Notes under the pieces: model-generated | Told to the model about the DNA's origin: nothing | Database searches by the model: none | Seen by the model: only the letters and a program-made list of their open reading frames with translations | Program-made: the position numbers and the translations under genes | From: Planctomycetota bacterium | GTDB taxonomy: Bacteria; Planctomycetota; Phycisphaerae; Phycisphaerales; SM1A02 | DNA: 64,000 bases | Assembly (NCBI GenBank): GCA_021414025.1 | Contig: JAIOPG010000002.1 | Span: 1-64,000 of the forward strand | Reading direction: 5' to 3' | In this document: in pieces, positions 53,614 through 60,879 of the stretch | How the letters are laid out: every line of letters starts with the position of its first letter | Numbering within the stretch: the first letter of the stretch is position 1

Positions 53614-54144
53614 ATGTCTTCCGGTCAATGGTTCATCATGCGCGATGCAAAGACCTTCGGGCCTTACAGCTCGAGCCAGTTGAAGCAGCACGCACGGGAC
53701 GGTCTAGTGACGCCCGATGATCGGGTTGCACAGTCCCGAAATGGACCATGGACCAGCGCGCGAAAGGTGAAGGGGTTGGAGTTCGCTGCGGAACCTCCAC
53801 CGCCGCCGGTTCGGGAAACTGCACAAGTGCAGTCGGGTTCAAATCTTGCCGTAATTGAGCGTCCAGTGCAAGCGCAGGCTCGCGTTGTGTATGTGCCGAC
53901 TCAGCAGGGACAACAGCAACCGGTACAGCAGCACATGTACGTTACTACCCAGCGGACGAGCAAAAAGCTCAAGCTCCAATCGTTGCTTTCGTCAATCTTG
54001 TTTCTGGGCGGCTTTGCTTGGATCATCGTCGAGGGGCGATCTCAAACGAGCAAAAATATGATGTTTCTGGCATTCGCGGTCACGCTCGTGGGAGTGTTGT
54101 GGTTCATCGTAAACCGGATTCGCATTTGGTGGCACCACGACTAA
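53614..54144 (+). CDS. GYF_2-domain membrane protein
   Basis: 176 residues from ATG 53614. The N-terminal GYF_2-type domain (WFIMRDAKTFGPYSSSQLKQ, then GLVTPDDRVAQ and GPW, about 7-50) is an adaptor fold for peptide binding. A Pro/Gln-rich linker follows, then two membrane helices (about 120-138 and 147-165) and a basic end. Plus strand within the minus-strand tail module, behind control element A: a candidate lysogeny-expressed accessory gene. Confidence 0.72.
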   Translation: MSSGQWFIMRDAKTFGPYSSSQLKQHARDGLVTPDDRVAQSRNGPWTSARKVKGLEFAAEPPPPPVRETAQVQSGSNLAVIERPVQAQARVVYVPTQQGQQQPVQQHMYVTTQRTSKKLKLQSLLSSILFLGGFAWIIVEGRSQTSKNMMFLAFAVTLVGVLWFIVNRIRIWWHHD

Positions 54145-54146
54145 TC

Positions 54147-54548
54147 ATGCTTGAATTCATCGCAAAACTTTTCGCAACGGAACGCCAGGAATGGCTCCAC
54201 GCCTTTTGGCAGGAGAAGCCGATCAGCATCAGCAAGATGAAGACTCCGGGCGGAAGCACGGTCACCAAGGTCAAGCTGTGTCTGGACATTTGCTTCAGCA
54301 TCAAAGATGGTGAAGTCGTTGTGCACGACGTCTGTCTATCCAAACGCAGCGGCGGGATTATGGGGGCAACAAGGACGGGTGGGCACAACGCCACCGCAGA
54401 TCGAACGGGCGAGACGTGGACGCTTTCACCCAAGATCGGGGTTTGCAAGGAAGATTTGATTGGTTGGGCAAAGGCTGAAAGCGTGCTCATGGGCGGCCTG
54501 CTTCGACGAACCATGTGGGCGAAGTGGCACAACCCCAAAGCGTTTTGA
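54147..54548 (+). CDS. Hypothetical protein, accessory pair with the GYF gene
   Basis: 133 residues from ATG 54147, two bases after the GYF stop, so co-transcribed. No recognised domain; basic segment SISKMKTPGGSTVTKVKL and an SKRSGG loop, ending KWHNPKAF. Convergent with the tape-measure gene (one base between stops). Function unknown. Confidence 0.6.
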   Translation: MLEFIAKLFATERQEWLHAFWQEKPISISKMKTPGGSTVTKVKLCLDICFSIKDGEVVVHDVCLSKRSGGIMGATRTGGHNATADRTGETWTLSPKIGVCKEDLIGWAKAESVLMGGLLRRTMWAKWHNPKAF

Positions 54549-54549
54549 T

Positions 54550-56556
54550 TCATCCAAATCGCATTTGTGTCGCGGCCTGGTTCTTCAGATAATCCGCGAT
54601 CTTCCCGGTGTTCATGGCGGTTTGCTTGTTTGATTCTGCGATTTTATTCAAGATGTCTTCGCTGGAAAGAAGGCCGCCAGCCGAAGCCGCATTGAAGGTT
54701 CCTCGAAATGCGAGCTTGTGAGAGACTTGAGAAACTGTGGCTCCAACAGCCTCGGGATCAAACGATTTGAACGCTGGCTTGGCGATCGGCTTGTGCTTTG
54801 TGGCGTCCGCATCATCCTTTTTCTGCTTTGCCTGATCGACAAGTGATTTCAGCTCCTTTCGTGCGGCGTCCAGCTTCGATGTGTCAATCGTGCTGTCTGC
54901 GGCATAGGCCGCCTCCAGGGCCGCAATCTTGTCATTCAAATCTCTTTCCCGTTGGGCGCTTCGCTGCTCCACTTCTTTGTTGCGCTGGTCTGTGATCCGC
55001 TTAGTGTCGGTGTCGATGAACTTGAACATGTCCTCGACTTCTTTGTCGTTCAGTTTCACACCCAACACAATTTCATCGATTCCTAGGAATCTTGTCACTT
55101 CGACAATCTTTTTCGCAACAAACGAGACCGCGCTTGAAAACGCGTTTTTGATGGCGGTAACAACGCGGTCAAAAACATCGGACACGGTGCTAAAAATCAC
55201 CTCCCAAGCTTCGGCGAGAGAATAAATGGCCTTTGTCCAAAGTTTCTGAATGCCAATCCAGACATCCTGAATAATCGCTTGCAATCCAGCCATTGCGATT
55301 TTACCGGCGAGGGCGATATCGCCAGCCTGCAACGCGTCGGTGATTCCGCCGATCGCAGTGTTGGCATCGCCTGTGACATTCTTCCAGATTTCCTTGAAAT
55401 CTTCGACCACCGATGATCCGATATCCAAGACGCTCTGCCACACCCCAGAAAAAATACCCGAGAAATAAACGAACGCGGCTCCGGCGGCAATGACTCCGGC
55501 AATGACCAATCCAATCGGACTCATAATGGCGGCAATCATTGGAATGGCGACGGACGCGATCGCTGAACCAATGGCCGAGATTGCGCCGGTGGCCATCGAG
55601 GCAACGGAAGCGAACAAGCCGCCAATTTTTCCGATGGTCGACAATCCGGTAGCGGCAACTCCGACAAGCTTGATCGCACCACCGAGCGCGATGAGTCCGG
55701 CACCCGCGGAAGCGACAATGCCAGCCCACTTCATCACGCCGACCACCACATCATTGTTTTTCTGAATCCAGTTGATCGTTGTCCCGACCACCGACTGCAT
55801 GATTTCGACGAATCGCTCCTGCTGTGGCGCCAGCGCTTCCCCGATCGAATACGCGACGCGCAGCACCTGGTCCTTGAGAATGTCGAAATTGGTGCCCAAT
55901 CGGTCGGCGGCGCGGGCCGCGCCTCCGCTCATCGAGAGGCCGAGTTGCCTTGATTCTTCGCGGAATCTAGCAAGACCGGACGCGCCTCCTGACAGAACCG
56001 GCAGAAGTGTGCTGGCACTTTTGCCGAAGATCTGCAGGGCCGCACCCATGCGATCGGTTGGATTCTGAATTTTTGAGATTGCTTCGGCGATCTCAGTAAA
56101 TTGCTGGTCCGGAGTCAGTTGCTTCAGCTTGGCAAAATCAAGTCCTAGCTTTGAAAATGACGCCTGCATTTCCGTGGAGCCCTCGTTTGCGGCGAAGATG
56201 GCTTTCTGCATTTTCACAGACTGGCCCGCAAAATCCTCGACTGTTCCGCCTGCGTCCTTGATGGCTGTTTCCAGTTCGCTCATCAATTCGACGGAGAGGC
56301 CAGTCGAATCGGACAAGTCAGCAAACTTGCCGCCGATGTGGGTGAACGCGGCCACCGCTGCCGAACCTGCTCCTATTGCGGCGGCGCCAACGCCAAAAAC
56401 CGCAACGCCAGCCTTTTGCACTCCACTTCCAACCACATTGGCGGCAGCACCGAAATCCTTGAGCTGCTTCTGCGCGCGGGCTAGGGCTGCGTTTAGGCTG
56501 TCCTTCGCGGACAGTTCAACGTACGCCTCTCCGGCTTTGATTGCGCCAGCGCCCAT
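54550..56556 (-). CDS. Tail tape measure protein
   Basis: 668 residues from ATG 56556, which overlaps the stop of the gp10-like gene by one base. N-terminal tape-measure domain (YVELSAKDSLNAALARAQKQ, IGGKFADLSDSTGLSVE, SVKMQKAIFAANEGSTEM, LQIFGKSASTLLPVL), a hydrophobic Ala/Ile/Gly-rich centre (about 350-460) that can cross the host membrane, and a charged coiled coil near the end (QRNKEVEQRSAQRERDLND). Sets the tail length; the size suggests a tail of about 100 nm by the usual rule, as inference only. Confidence 0.9.
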   Translation of the reverse strand: MGAGAIKAGEAYVELSAKDSLNAALARAQKQLKDFGAAANVVGSGVQKAGVAVFGVGAAAIGAGSAAVAAFTHIGGKFADLSDSTGLSVELMSELETAIKDAGGTVEDFAGQSVKMQKAIFAANEGSTEMQASFSKLGLDFAKLKQLTPDQQFTEIAEAISKIQNPTDRMGAALQIFGKSASTLLPVLSGGASGLARFREESRQLGLSMSGGAARAADRLGTNFDILKDQVLRVAYSIGEALAPQQERFVEIMQSVVGTTINWIQKNNDVVVGVMKWAGIVASAGAGLIALGGAIKLVGVAATGLSTIGKIGGLFASVASMATGAISAIGSAIASVAIPMIAAIMSPIGLVIAGVIAAGAAFVYFSGIFSGVWQSVLDIGSSVVEDFKEIWKNVTGDANTAIGGITDALQAGDIALAGKIAMAGLQAIIQDVWIGIQKLWTKAIYSLAEAWEVIFSTVSDVFDRVVTAIKNAFSSAVSFVAKKIVEVTRFLGIDEIVLGVKLNDKEVEDMFKFIDTDTKRITDQRNKEVEQRSAQRERDLNDKIAALEAAYAADSTIDTSKLDAARKELKSLVDQAKQKKDDADATKHKPIAKPAFKSFDPEAVGATVSQVSHKLAFRGTFNAASAGGLLSSEDILNKIAESNKQTAMNTGKIADYLKNQAATQMRFG

Positions 56557-57203
56557 TACGCCACCACCGAATTTCGCCAGTAATCCGGCAGGGCTGGGGT
56601 TGCGAACTTGAGCGCGGGACCCATGAATGGACGAGGAGCCACAGTCTTTTTGCCGGGACGGAATAGGTCGGCATTGATCGCGGTTGCTCGAGCGGCCTGG
56701 GCGGCGGTCTTGATCTTCATGTAGGTGACCTGCACCACCTTGCCGCCGGTCGTGTTGACGGCTTTGGTCGTTTTTCCGCGACCGGTGAAACGCCCGCCCT
56801 TGCCACGGCCTGGGCCGGCGAATCGACCACTCGACACCCGCATTTCCCCGCCGTCGCCGATTTTGCGGACACGGCGGCGATCTTTCCCGGTCGCAGGGCC
56901 GCCAAACTCGAGCGTTTGGGGTACATGCCGCTGGGCGGCTTGGCTCCAATACTCTGGGCCAACCACGACTGATCCACTTTGGGTGTCAAAATCGAACCGC
57001 ATCAGGTTCCGCAGCTGGCCCTTGTGCGAGCTGGGCGGCTGGCCGGGCAGACTGACCTTTTTTCTCTTTCGGATCAGACGCTTGGCAATGATTCGAACTA
57101 GTCCGGCACCACGCATCAGGGCGGTCTTCTCGCCCTTGGCGACGGCGGCCAGGATCTTGGCCTTGTCGAAGCTGATTTTTGTCGTGATTGAGAGGCCGCT
57201 CAA
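56556..57203 (-). CDS. Phage gp10/neck-like morphogenesis protein
   Basis: 215 residues, using TTG 57203, which overlaps the upstream TGA (TTGA) and has GGAGG about 6 bases before. Very basic: an ALMRGAGLVRIIAKRLIRKRKK helix, then PGQPPSSHKGQLRNLMRFDF and VVVGPEYWSQ, a pattern of HK97 gp10 and phage virion-morphogenesis proteins at the head-tail junction. Its place after the lysis-like genes and before the tape measure is unusual. A Gly/Arg-rich middle (FAGPGRGKGGRFTGRGK) is notable. Confidence 0.65.
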   Translation of the reverse strand: MSGLSITTKISFDKAKILAAVAKGEKTALMRGAGLVRIIAKRLIRKRKKVSLPGQPPSSHKGQLRNLMRFDFDTQSGSVVVGPEYWSQAAQRHVPQTLEFGGPATGKDRRRVRKIGDGGEMRVSSGRFAGPGRGKGGRFTGRGKTTKAVNTTGGKVVQVTYMKIKTAAQAARATAINADLFRPGKKTVAPRPFMGPALKFATPALPDYWRNSVVA

Positions 57204-58033
57204 AGCTTGCCTCCATCGGCCGCAGGTGGCGACGACACGGCTGAGACCGTTGCCTTGACCTTGTCCACGGCGGCGATGATCTTCGCCTGTGCCCTGGGGA
57301 CGGTGCTCATCAGGTCGGCTTTCGTGTCGATCGGGAGCGCAGCCACGACGGTCGCCACGGTCTTGGATTCCTGGTGGCTCTTCCACGCGGTCTTGACCAC
57401 GAAGAAAACCGTGCCCAGGAACGCAAGCCCGCCAACGATCGCGGCGATGAGCCCAAACGCTTCGTAGTGCGTGGTGAAACCCACCGACGCGCCGACCACC
57501 AGGATCCCGCCCAGCATCAGCGCGTAGCCGAGGTTTTTGGCCGCATCTGCTTTGACCAGCCACCAGATGAAGAACCCTGCGATCGACATGAGTCCGCCAA
57601 AAATGCCCCCGTAAAATCCCAGGCCGATCAGCTTCTCATTCGCCTTGGCGACGATCTCGGCCATGCGCCGCTTCTCCGCAGCCAGCTCGGCCTGCATCTT
57701 GCGGATGGACCCGATCTCGCGGGCGACTGCAGCGATCGACTCCTTCAGATCGGCGAGTGCGGTGGAGATTGTGCCGGCATTGCGTGAGATCTCTCCCGCG
57801 GGCTTCCAGATCGTGCCGGCTGGGGCTCCGATCGATTTGGCCTGAGCTTGAATCTCGGCGGCGGCGGCCGCGATCGACTGCACGCTGGCGTCCATACGGG
57901 AGACGAGCCTGGACTGCTGGGCAACCTCGCTGCCAACGCTGAATGCAGTGTCGGCGCCCGGCGCCACCGGCGCCGAGGCGCAGGAGCACAGGAACGCCAC
58001 GCAGGCAAGGGCCAGCAGGAAGCGGGCTCGCAT
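57200..58033 (-). CDS. Phage lipoprotein with coiled coil and membrane helices
   Basis: 277 residues. Signal with lipobox-like end (LACVAFLCSC, Cys18), an Ala-rich coiled-coil region (about 40-125), then three hydrophobic helices (about 133-158, 166-188, 193-215) and an Ala/Val/Lys tail. A lipoprotein that also has membrane spans is unusual. With the two small membrane genes upstream it forms a possible lysis set (spanin- or holin-like), by position. ATG 58033 overlaps the previous stop. Confidence 0.6.
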   Translation of the reverse strand: MRARFLLALACVAFLCSCASAPVAPGADTAFSVGSEVAQQSRLVSRMDASVQSIAAAAAEIQAQAKSIGAPAGTIWKPAGEISRNAGTISTALADLKESIAAVAREIGSIRKMQAELAAEKRRMAEIVAKANEKLIGLGFYGGIFGGLMSIAGFFIWWLVKADAAKNLGYALMLGGILVVGASVGFTTHYEAFGLIAAIVGGLAFLGTVFFVVKTAWKSHQESKTVATVVAALPIDTKADLMSTVPRAQAKIIAAVDKVKATVSAVSSPPAADGGKL

Positions 58034-58167
58034 CAGCTCTTGTTGCCGAAGAACTTCTGGAACGGGAAAAACGGCTTCAGCGAGACCACGACCCAAACGA
58101 CCGGGACGCTGACCACGAAGCAAACGAACCAAAGGTTTCCAAGAAGGCTTGCAATAAATGCATCCAT
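58033..58167 (-). CDS. Small membrane protein (44 residues)
   Basis: ATG 58167 to TGA 58033. One membrane helix (about 12-29, WFVCFVVSVPVVWVVV), then KPFFPFQKFFGNKS, an aromatic and basic end. Too short for routine detection but tightly packed: its stop overlaps the ATG of the lipoprotein gene. Candidate holin or antiholin component. Confidence 0.6.
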   Translation of the reverse strand: MDAFIASLLGNLWFVCFVVSVPVVWVVVSLKPFFPFQKFFGNKS

Positions 58168-58193
58168 GTCAATTCCTTGCCCCTTTGGGGCGG

Positions 58194-58472
58194 TTAGGAG
58201 GCGTTGCTCTCTTGCTCGAGGCGCGAAAGTCGGTGATGGATCCCATCCAGGCGGGCCGCGTGTTCCTTGTGGTTTCCATCGAGGGATCCAACCGAATGCG
58301 AGACCTCCTTCACGAGCTCTGCCAGTTCGGCGATGTTCTTGGTGTTGTTCTTGAGCGCCTCGTCCTTACGGCCCAGCACCATGAACACCCCGGCGATGCT
58401 GCCGAGGTAGACCAGGGTTTGGATCCCGCTGAAGATCAGCTGAATATCGATGCTGGTTGCGGTTGGATTCAT
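58194..58472 (-). CDS. Holin-like small membrane protein with coiled coil
   Basis: 92 residues. One membrane helix (about 12-33, IFSGIQTLVYLGSIAGVFMVL) followed by a polar coiled coil (NIAELAELVKEVSHSVGSLD, RLDGIHHRLSRLEQE), the layout of XhlA/holin-associated phage proteins. Its ATG overlaps the T-part stop (ATGA). Location between the tail chaperone and tape measure is not usual for lysis genes. Confidence 0.6.
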   Translation of the reverse strand: MNPTATSIDIQLIFSGIQTLVYLGSIAGVFMVLGRKDEALKNNTKNIAELAELVKEVSHSVGSLDGNHKEHAARLDGIHHRLSRLEQESNAS

Positions 58473-58678
58473 GGCTTCTTCTGCGGACAGACCAGAGCCT
58501 TGAGCGCGGCCATGCTGATCGTCGGTTTCTCGACCGGACGTTGCTGAAGATGCTTGGGGTGGAAGTCCATCATGGTGAAGGGTTGTTTTCTCTCTTCGTT
58601 GTTCCGATTAATCTCCGCCAGTACCGCCATCAACGAGGCCGTGTGGTCCCACTGCTGGTTGATCCTGGCCTCACTCAT
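58469..58678 (-). CDS. Tail assembly chaperone T part (-1 frame)
   Basis: From its first ATG (58678) the frame gives 69 residues, starting MSEARINQQWDHTASLMAVL and containing FTMMDFHPKH, a pattern of phage tail-chaperone proteins (WdhtA...FxxxDFHP). However the homologous-looking region begins earlier: the same frame, without any start codon, encodes CYECAGVIGIDPGPFTLRQL directly upstream. That frame is -1 relative to the G gene, so a G-T fusion made by ribosomal frameshifting is likely. Confidence 0.65.
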   Translation of the reverse strand: MSEARINQQWDHTASLMAVLAEINRNNEERKQPFTMMDFHPKHLQQRPVEKPTISMAALKALVCPQKKP

Positions 58679-58713
58679 CGCCCAAAGCTGGCGAAGGGTG
58701 AATGGCCCCGGAT

Positions 58714-59193
58714 CTATGCCGATGACACCGGCGCACTCGTAACAGGTAGCCCAAGCTCTTTCCGCGTTTGACTCAGGGTTTGCTCGGTCGCCCTCTCCAG
58801 AACGGCGTCCAGGTTCTCCGCCACCATCATCCGCCCTTTCTCCCTGGTCGACCGCATCGCCTGAATCACCTTCTTCATGTTCTCCCTTTCGATTGGGTTC
58901 TGGAAAAAATCGGTGATGGAGTCAATCAGCGCCACAGTCGCGGGCTCGATGGCGTTGCCGAGCAGCTTTCCGAACTTCTCATCGGTCACCTGCATCGAGT
59001 CCGCCTGCGGCTTGCAGAGCGCATAGAGCACGTCGCAGAGCATGACCGGGTGCATGAGCTGCTGCAGCAGATTGCTGTCCTTGTCGATGATCTGCAGCAG
59101 GTCGATGCCGAGAAGCCTTTTAACCCGCCTGAGCGAGTTGATGTCGACTTCAACCGTCCAAACTGTTTCGTCGCTGGTCTTGAAACTCTGCAT
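58714..59193 (-). CDS. Tail assembly chaperone G part
   Basis: 159 residues. An N-terminal TVEVDINSLRRVKRLLGIDLL and a helical middle (TDFFQNPIERENMKKVIQAM) fit small tail-assembly chaperones located between tail tube and tape measure. The G/T pair is conserved in long-tailed phages and the two parts are joined by -1 frameshifting in lambda. Ends at TAG 58714-58716. Confidence 0.75.
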   Translation of the reverse strand: MQSFKTSDETVWTVEVDINSLRRVKRLLGIDLLQIIDKDSNLLQQLMHPVMLCDVLYALCKPQADSMQVTDEKFGKLLGNAIEPATVALIDSITDFFQNPIERENMKKVIQAMRSTREKGRMMVAENLDAVLERATEQTLSQTRKELGLPVTSAPVSSA

Positions 59194-59240
59194 GCCGAGG
59201 ATCTCCTTGGTGGGTGAGTTGGTTCAGTTCCGGGCGCCGA

Positions 59241-59663
59241 TTATTCGTCGTTGACCCAGGCCAAGTCGCGGCTGGATAGTGTGGGCTTGATCTCGATCTT
59301 GAGCGGGATGTGGGTCTTCAACGGCAGGCCGGGCTCAAACTGAGTCACGCAAAAATCGCCATCGAAGCCCTGACCGTCGGGCTTGTCGAGGATCTTGATC
59401 GCGATTGGGCCGAGGCCGATGAACGCCGCATGAAGAGCGGCGCACGCGGCATCGGCCATGTCGTAGACCATCTCCCACGAGTAGGAGAGCGCGATCATGC
59501 CCGTCGCCGTCTTCTCGAACTTCGATCCGCGGATCGAGACATCGGATTCCGACGCCTTTAGGCTGATCGAGACATCCTTGGTGTTGTTGGTCGCAGTGGC
59601 CGCGGTTGTTCCGGCGGTGCCGTGAAGAACCACTGCGTCTTTTCCGAGGTAGTACGTGGCCAT
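59241..59663 (-). CDS. Major tail tube protein
   Basis: 140 residues, AGGAG eight bases upstream. The beta-barrel pattern typical of tail tube proteins is seen: KDVSISLKASESDVSIRGSKFEKTATGM, IALSYSWEMVYD, then IAIKILDKPDGQGFDGDFCVTQFEPGLPLKTHIPLKIEIKPT. Sits between tail terminator and chaperone, in the expected order. Confidence 0.8.
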   Translation of the reverse strand: MATYYLGKDAVVLHGTAGTTAATATNNTKDVSISLKASESDVSIRGSKFEKTATGMIALSYSWEMVYDMADAACAALHAAFIGLGPIAIKILDKPDGQGFDGDFCVTQFEPGLPLKTHIPLKIEIKPTLSSRDLAWVNDE

Positions 59664-59664
59664 T

Positions 59665-60108
59665 TTATGCTCCTGATTTGAGCGTGCTGAATTGCACGCG
59701 GATGACGGATTGAAACAAACGATTGGTGGAGAGCTGCTCGTGGTCGAGGAATGGCGCGGCGCTGGCCGACAGGCATTCGAGCTCGCTGGATGAGAAGTCG
59801 TAGTTGAAGACGTGGCCGGACAGATCCTCAGCGATCGCGGCCAGGGGCGAGAGCTGAGACTCCTCTTCGGTGGTGTCCAGCAGCTTCTGGATGCCGATGT
59901 CGATCGAGTAGTCGACCTGGTTCAGTCCTCGCGTGACCCGGTCACGGACGAGGTTTTCGCTCGGAGTCGGGACCACGGTCACGGTGAGCGTGGCCAGTTC
60001 GGTTCGTTCTCGACGCGGCCGGAACTTCTGCTCGACGATGACGGTCTCGTTGAACTGGAACGCCTGCACGGCCACCACGACCGCGGCGGCGACATCGGAA
60101 ATGCTCAT
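59665..60108 (-). CDS. Tail terminator-like protein
   Basis: 147 residues from ATG 60108 with GGAGG four bases upstream; overlaps the previous stop (ATGA). Features: SISDVAAAVVVAVQAFQF, LTVTVVPTPSENLVRDRVTRGLNQVDYSIDIGIQKLL and a C-terminal strand SVIRVQFSTLK, the alpha/beta pattern of gpU-like tail terminators that stop tube growth and join the head. Assignment rests mainly on order. Confidence 0.62.
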   Translation of the reverse strand: MSISDVAAAVVVAVQAFQFNETVIVEQKFRPRRERTELATLTVTVVPTPSENLVRDRVTRGLNQVDYSIDIGIQKLLDTTEEESQLSPLAAIAEDLSGHVFNYDFSSSELECLSASAAPFLDHEQLSTNRLFQSVIRVQFSTLKSGA

Positions 60109-60485
60109 GCCGCCTCCTTGCAGTGGACGCGGATCTGCAGCCTGGAGGTGTCGCAATAGTTCCAGGCGGGCTGGCCGGCCGGGCAGACCACTTCGAAGGT
60201 GAGCACGGCCTCCGTGTCGGGATCGACCTCGACAATCCGGTCGCCCTCTTGCGGGGCGACCGGATCGTCGCTGGCGAACACCAAGGAACTGGCTGGGAAG
60301 ACATAGTCCCGGGTCTTGGTGAGGACCACGAGCCCGTTGCCATCGTCCTCCTCGTATGTCGATTTGGTGACCATCGCCAAAAGCGAAGCCGAAGCCTCCC
60401 CGCGCTGGTACGTCACAGCGCGGGAGAGGCTTTGCTGACACTGACCGGTCAGCCAGGCGTTGCCTTTGGCGAAGAGGTCAGACAT
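60105..60485 (-). CDS. Head-tail joining protein (gpFII-like)
   Basis: 126 residues. WLTGQCQQSLSRAVTYQRGEASASLLA, DYVFPASSLVF and PQEGDRIVEVD fit the small beta-barrel family of head-tail joining proteins found in Mu-like and siphophage clusters. ATG 60485 is two bases from the DUF2190 stop. Confidence 0.68.
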   Translation of the reverse strand: MSDLFAKGNAWLTGQCQQSLSRAVTYQRGEASASLLAMVTKSTYEEDDGNGLVVLTKTRDYVFPASSLVFASDDPVAPQEGDRIVEVDPDTEAVLTFEVVCPAGQPAWNYCDTSRLQIRVHCKEAA

Positions 60486-60487
60486 GA

Positions 60488-60823
60488 TCAGGCGGACTTG
60501 ATGACGCGAACCGTGGTCGTGCTTGCCGCGGCTCCGTCGGGAACCGTGAATCCGCACGCCTTGTTGGCGCCGCTGGCCGAGCTGATCGTGGCGACTCCGT
60601 TGGTGGCATCCCAGTACATCTGCACGCCGCCGGCGATGGCGGAGCCCGAGGTCTGCGGAAGATCCCAGGTACCGGTGAGGACCAGCGTTCCGGTCGTGTT
60701 GGCCGCGATGAAAGAGTTTGCCATCCACACCAGAGCGCCGATCACCACGATGGTTCCAGCAGCGACATCGGCTGTCGGCGTGTAGTCGGCCGTTTCAGCT
60801 CTCGCAACATAGTTACTTGCCAT
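60488..60823 (-). CDS. DUF2190 capsid decoration protein
   Basis: 111 residues. ASNYVARAETADYTPTADVAAGTIVVIG and GTLVLTGTWDLPQTSGSAIAGG are typical of DUF2190, a trimeric beta-tulip capsid cement protein family. Follows the capsid gene directly; AAAGGATG lies about 6 bases upstream of ATG. Confidence 0.85.
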   Translation of the reverse strand: MASNYVARAETADYTPTADVAAGTIVVIGALVWMANSFIAANTTGTLVLTGTWDLPQTSGSAIAGGVQMYWDATNGVATISSASGANKACGFTVPDGAAASTTTVRVIKSA

Positions 60824-60879
60824 TGTTCATCCTTTCAAAGTTTGGAATTCAGAATCAGAATCAGGGGTTACGTCGTGGA

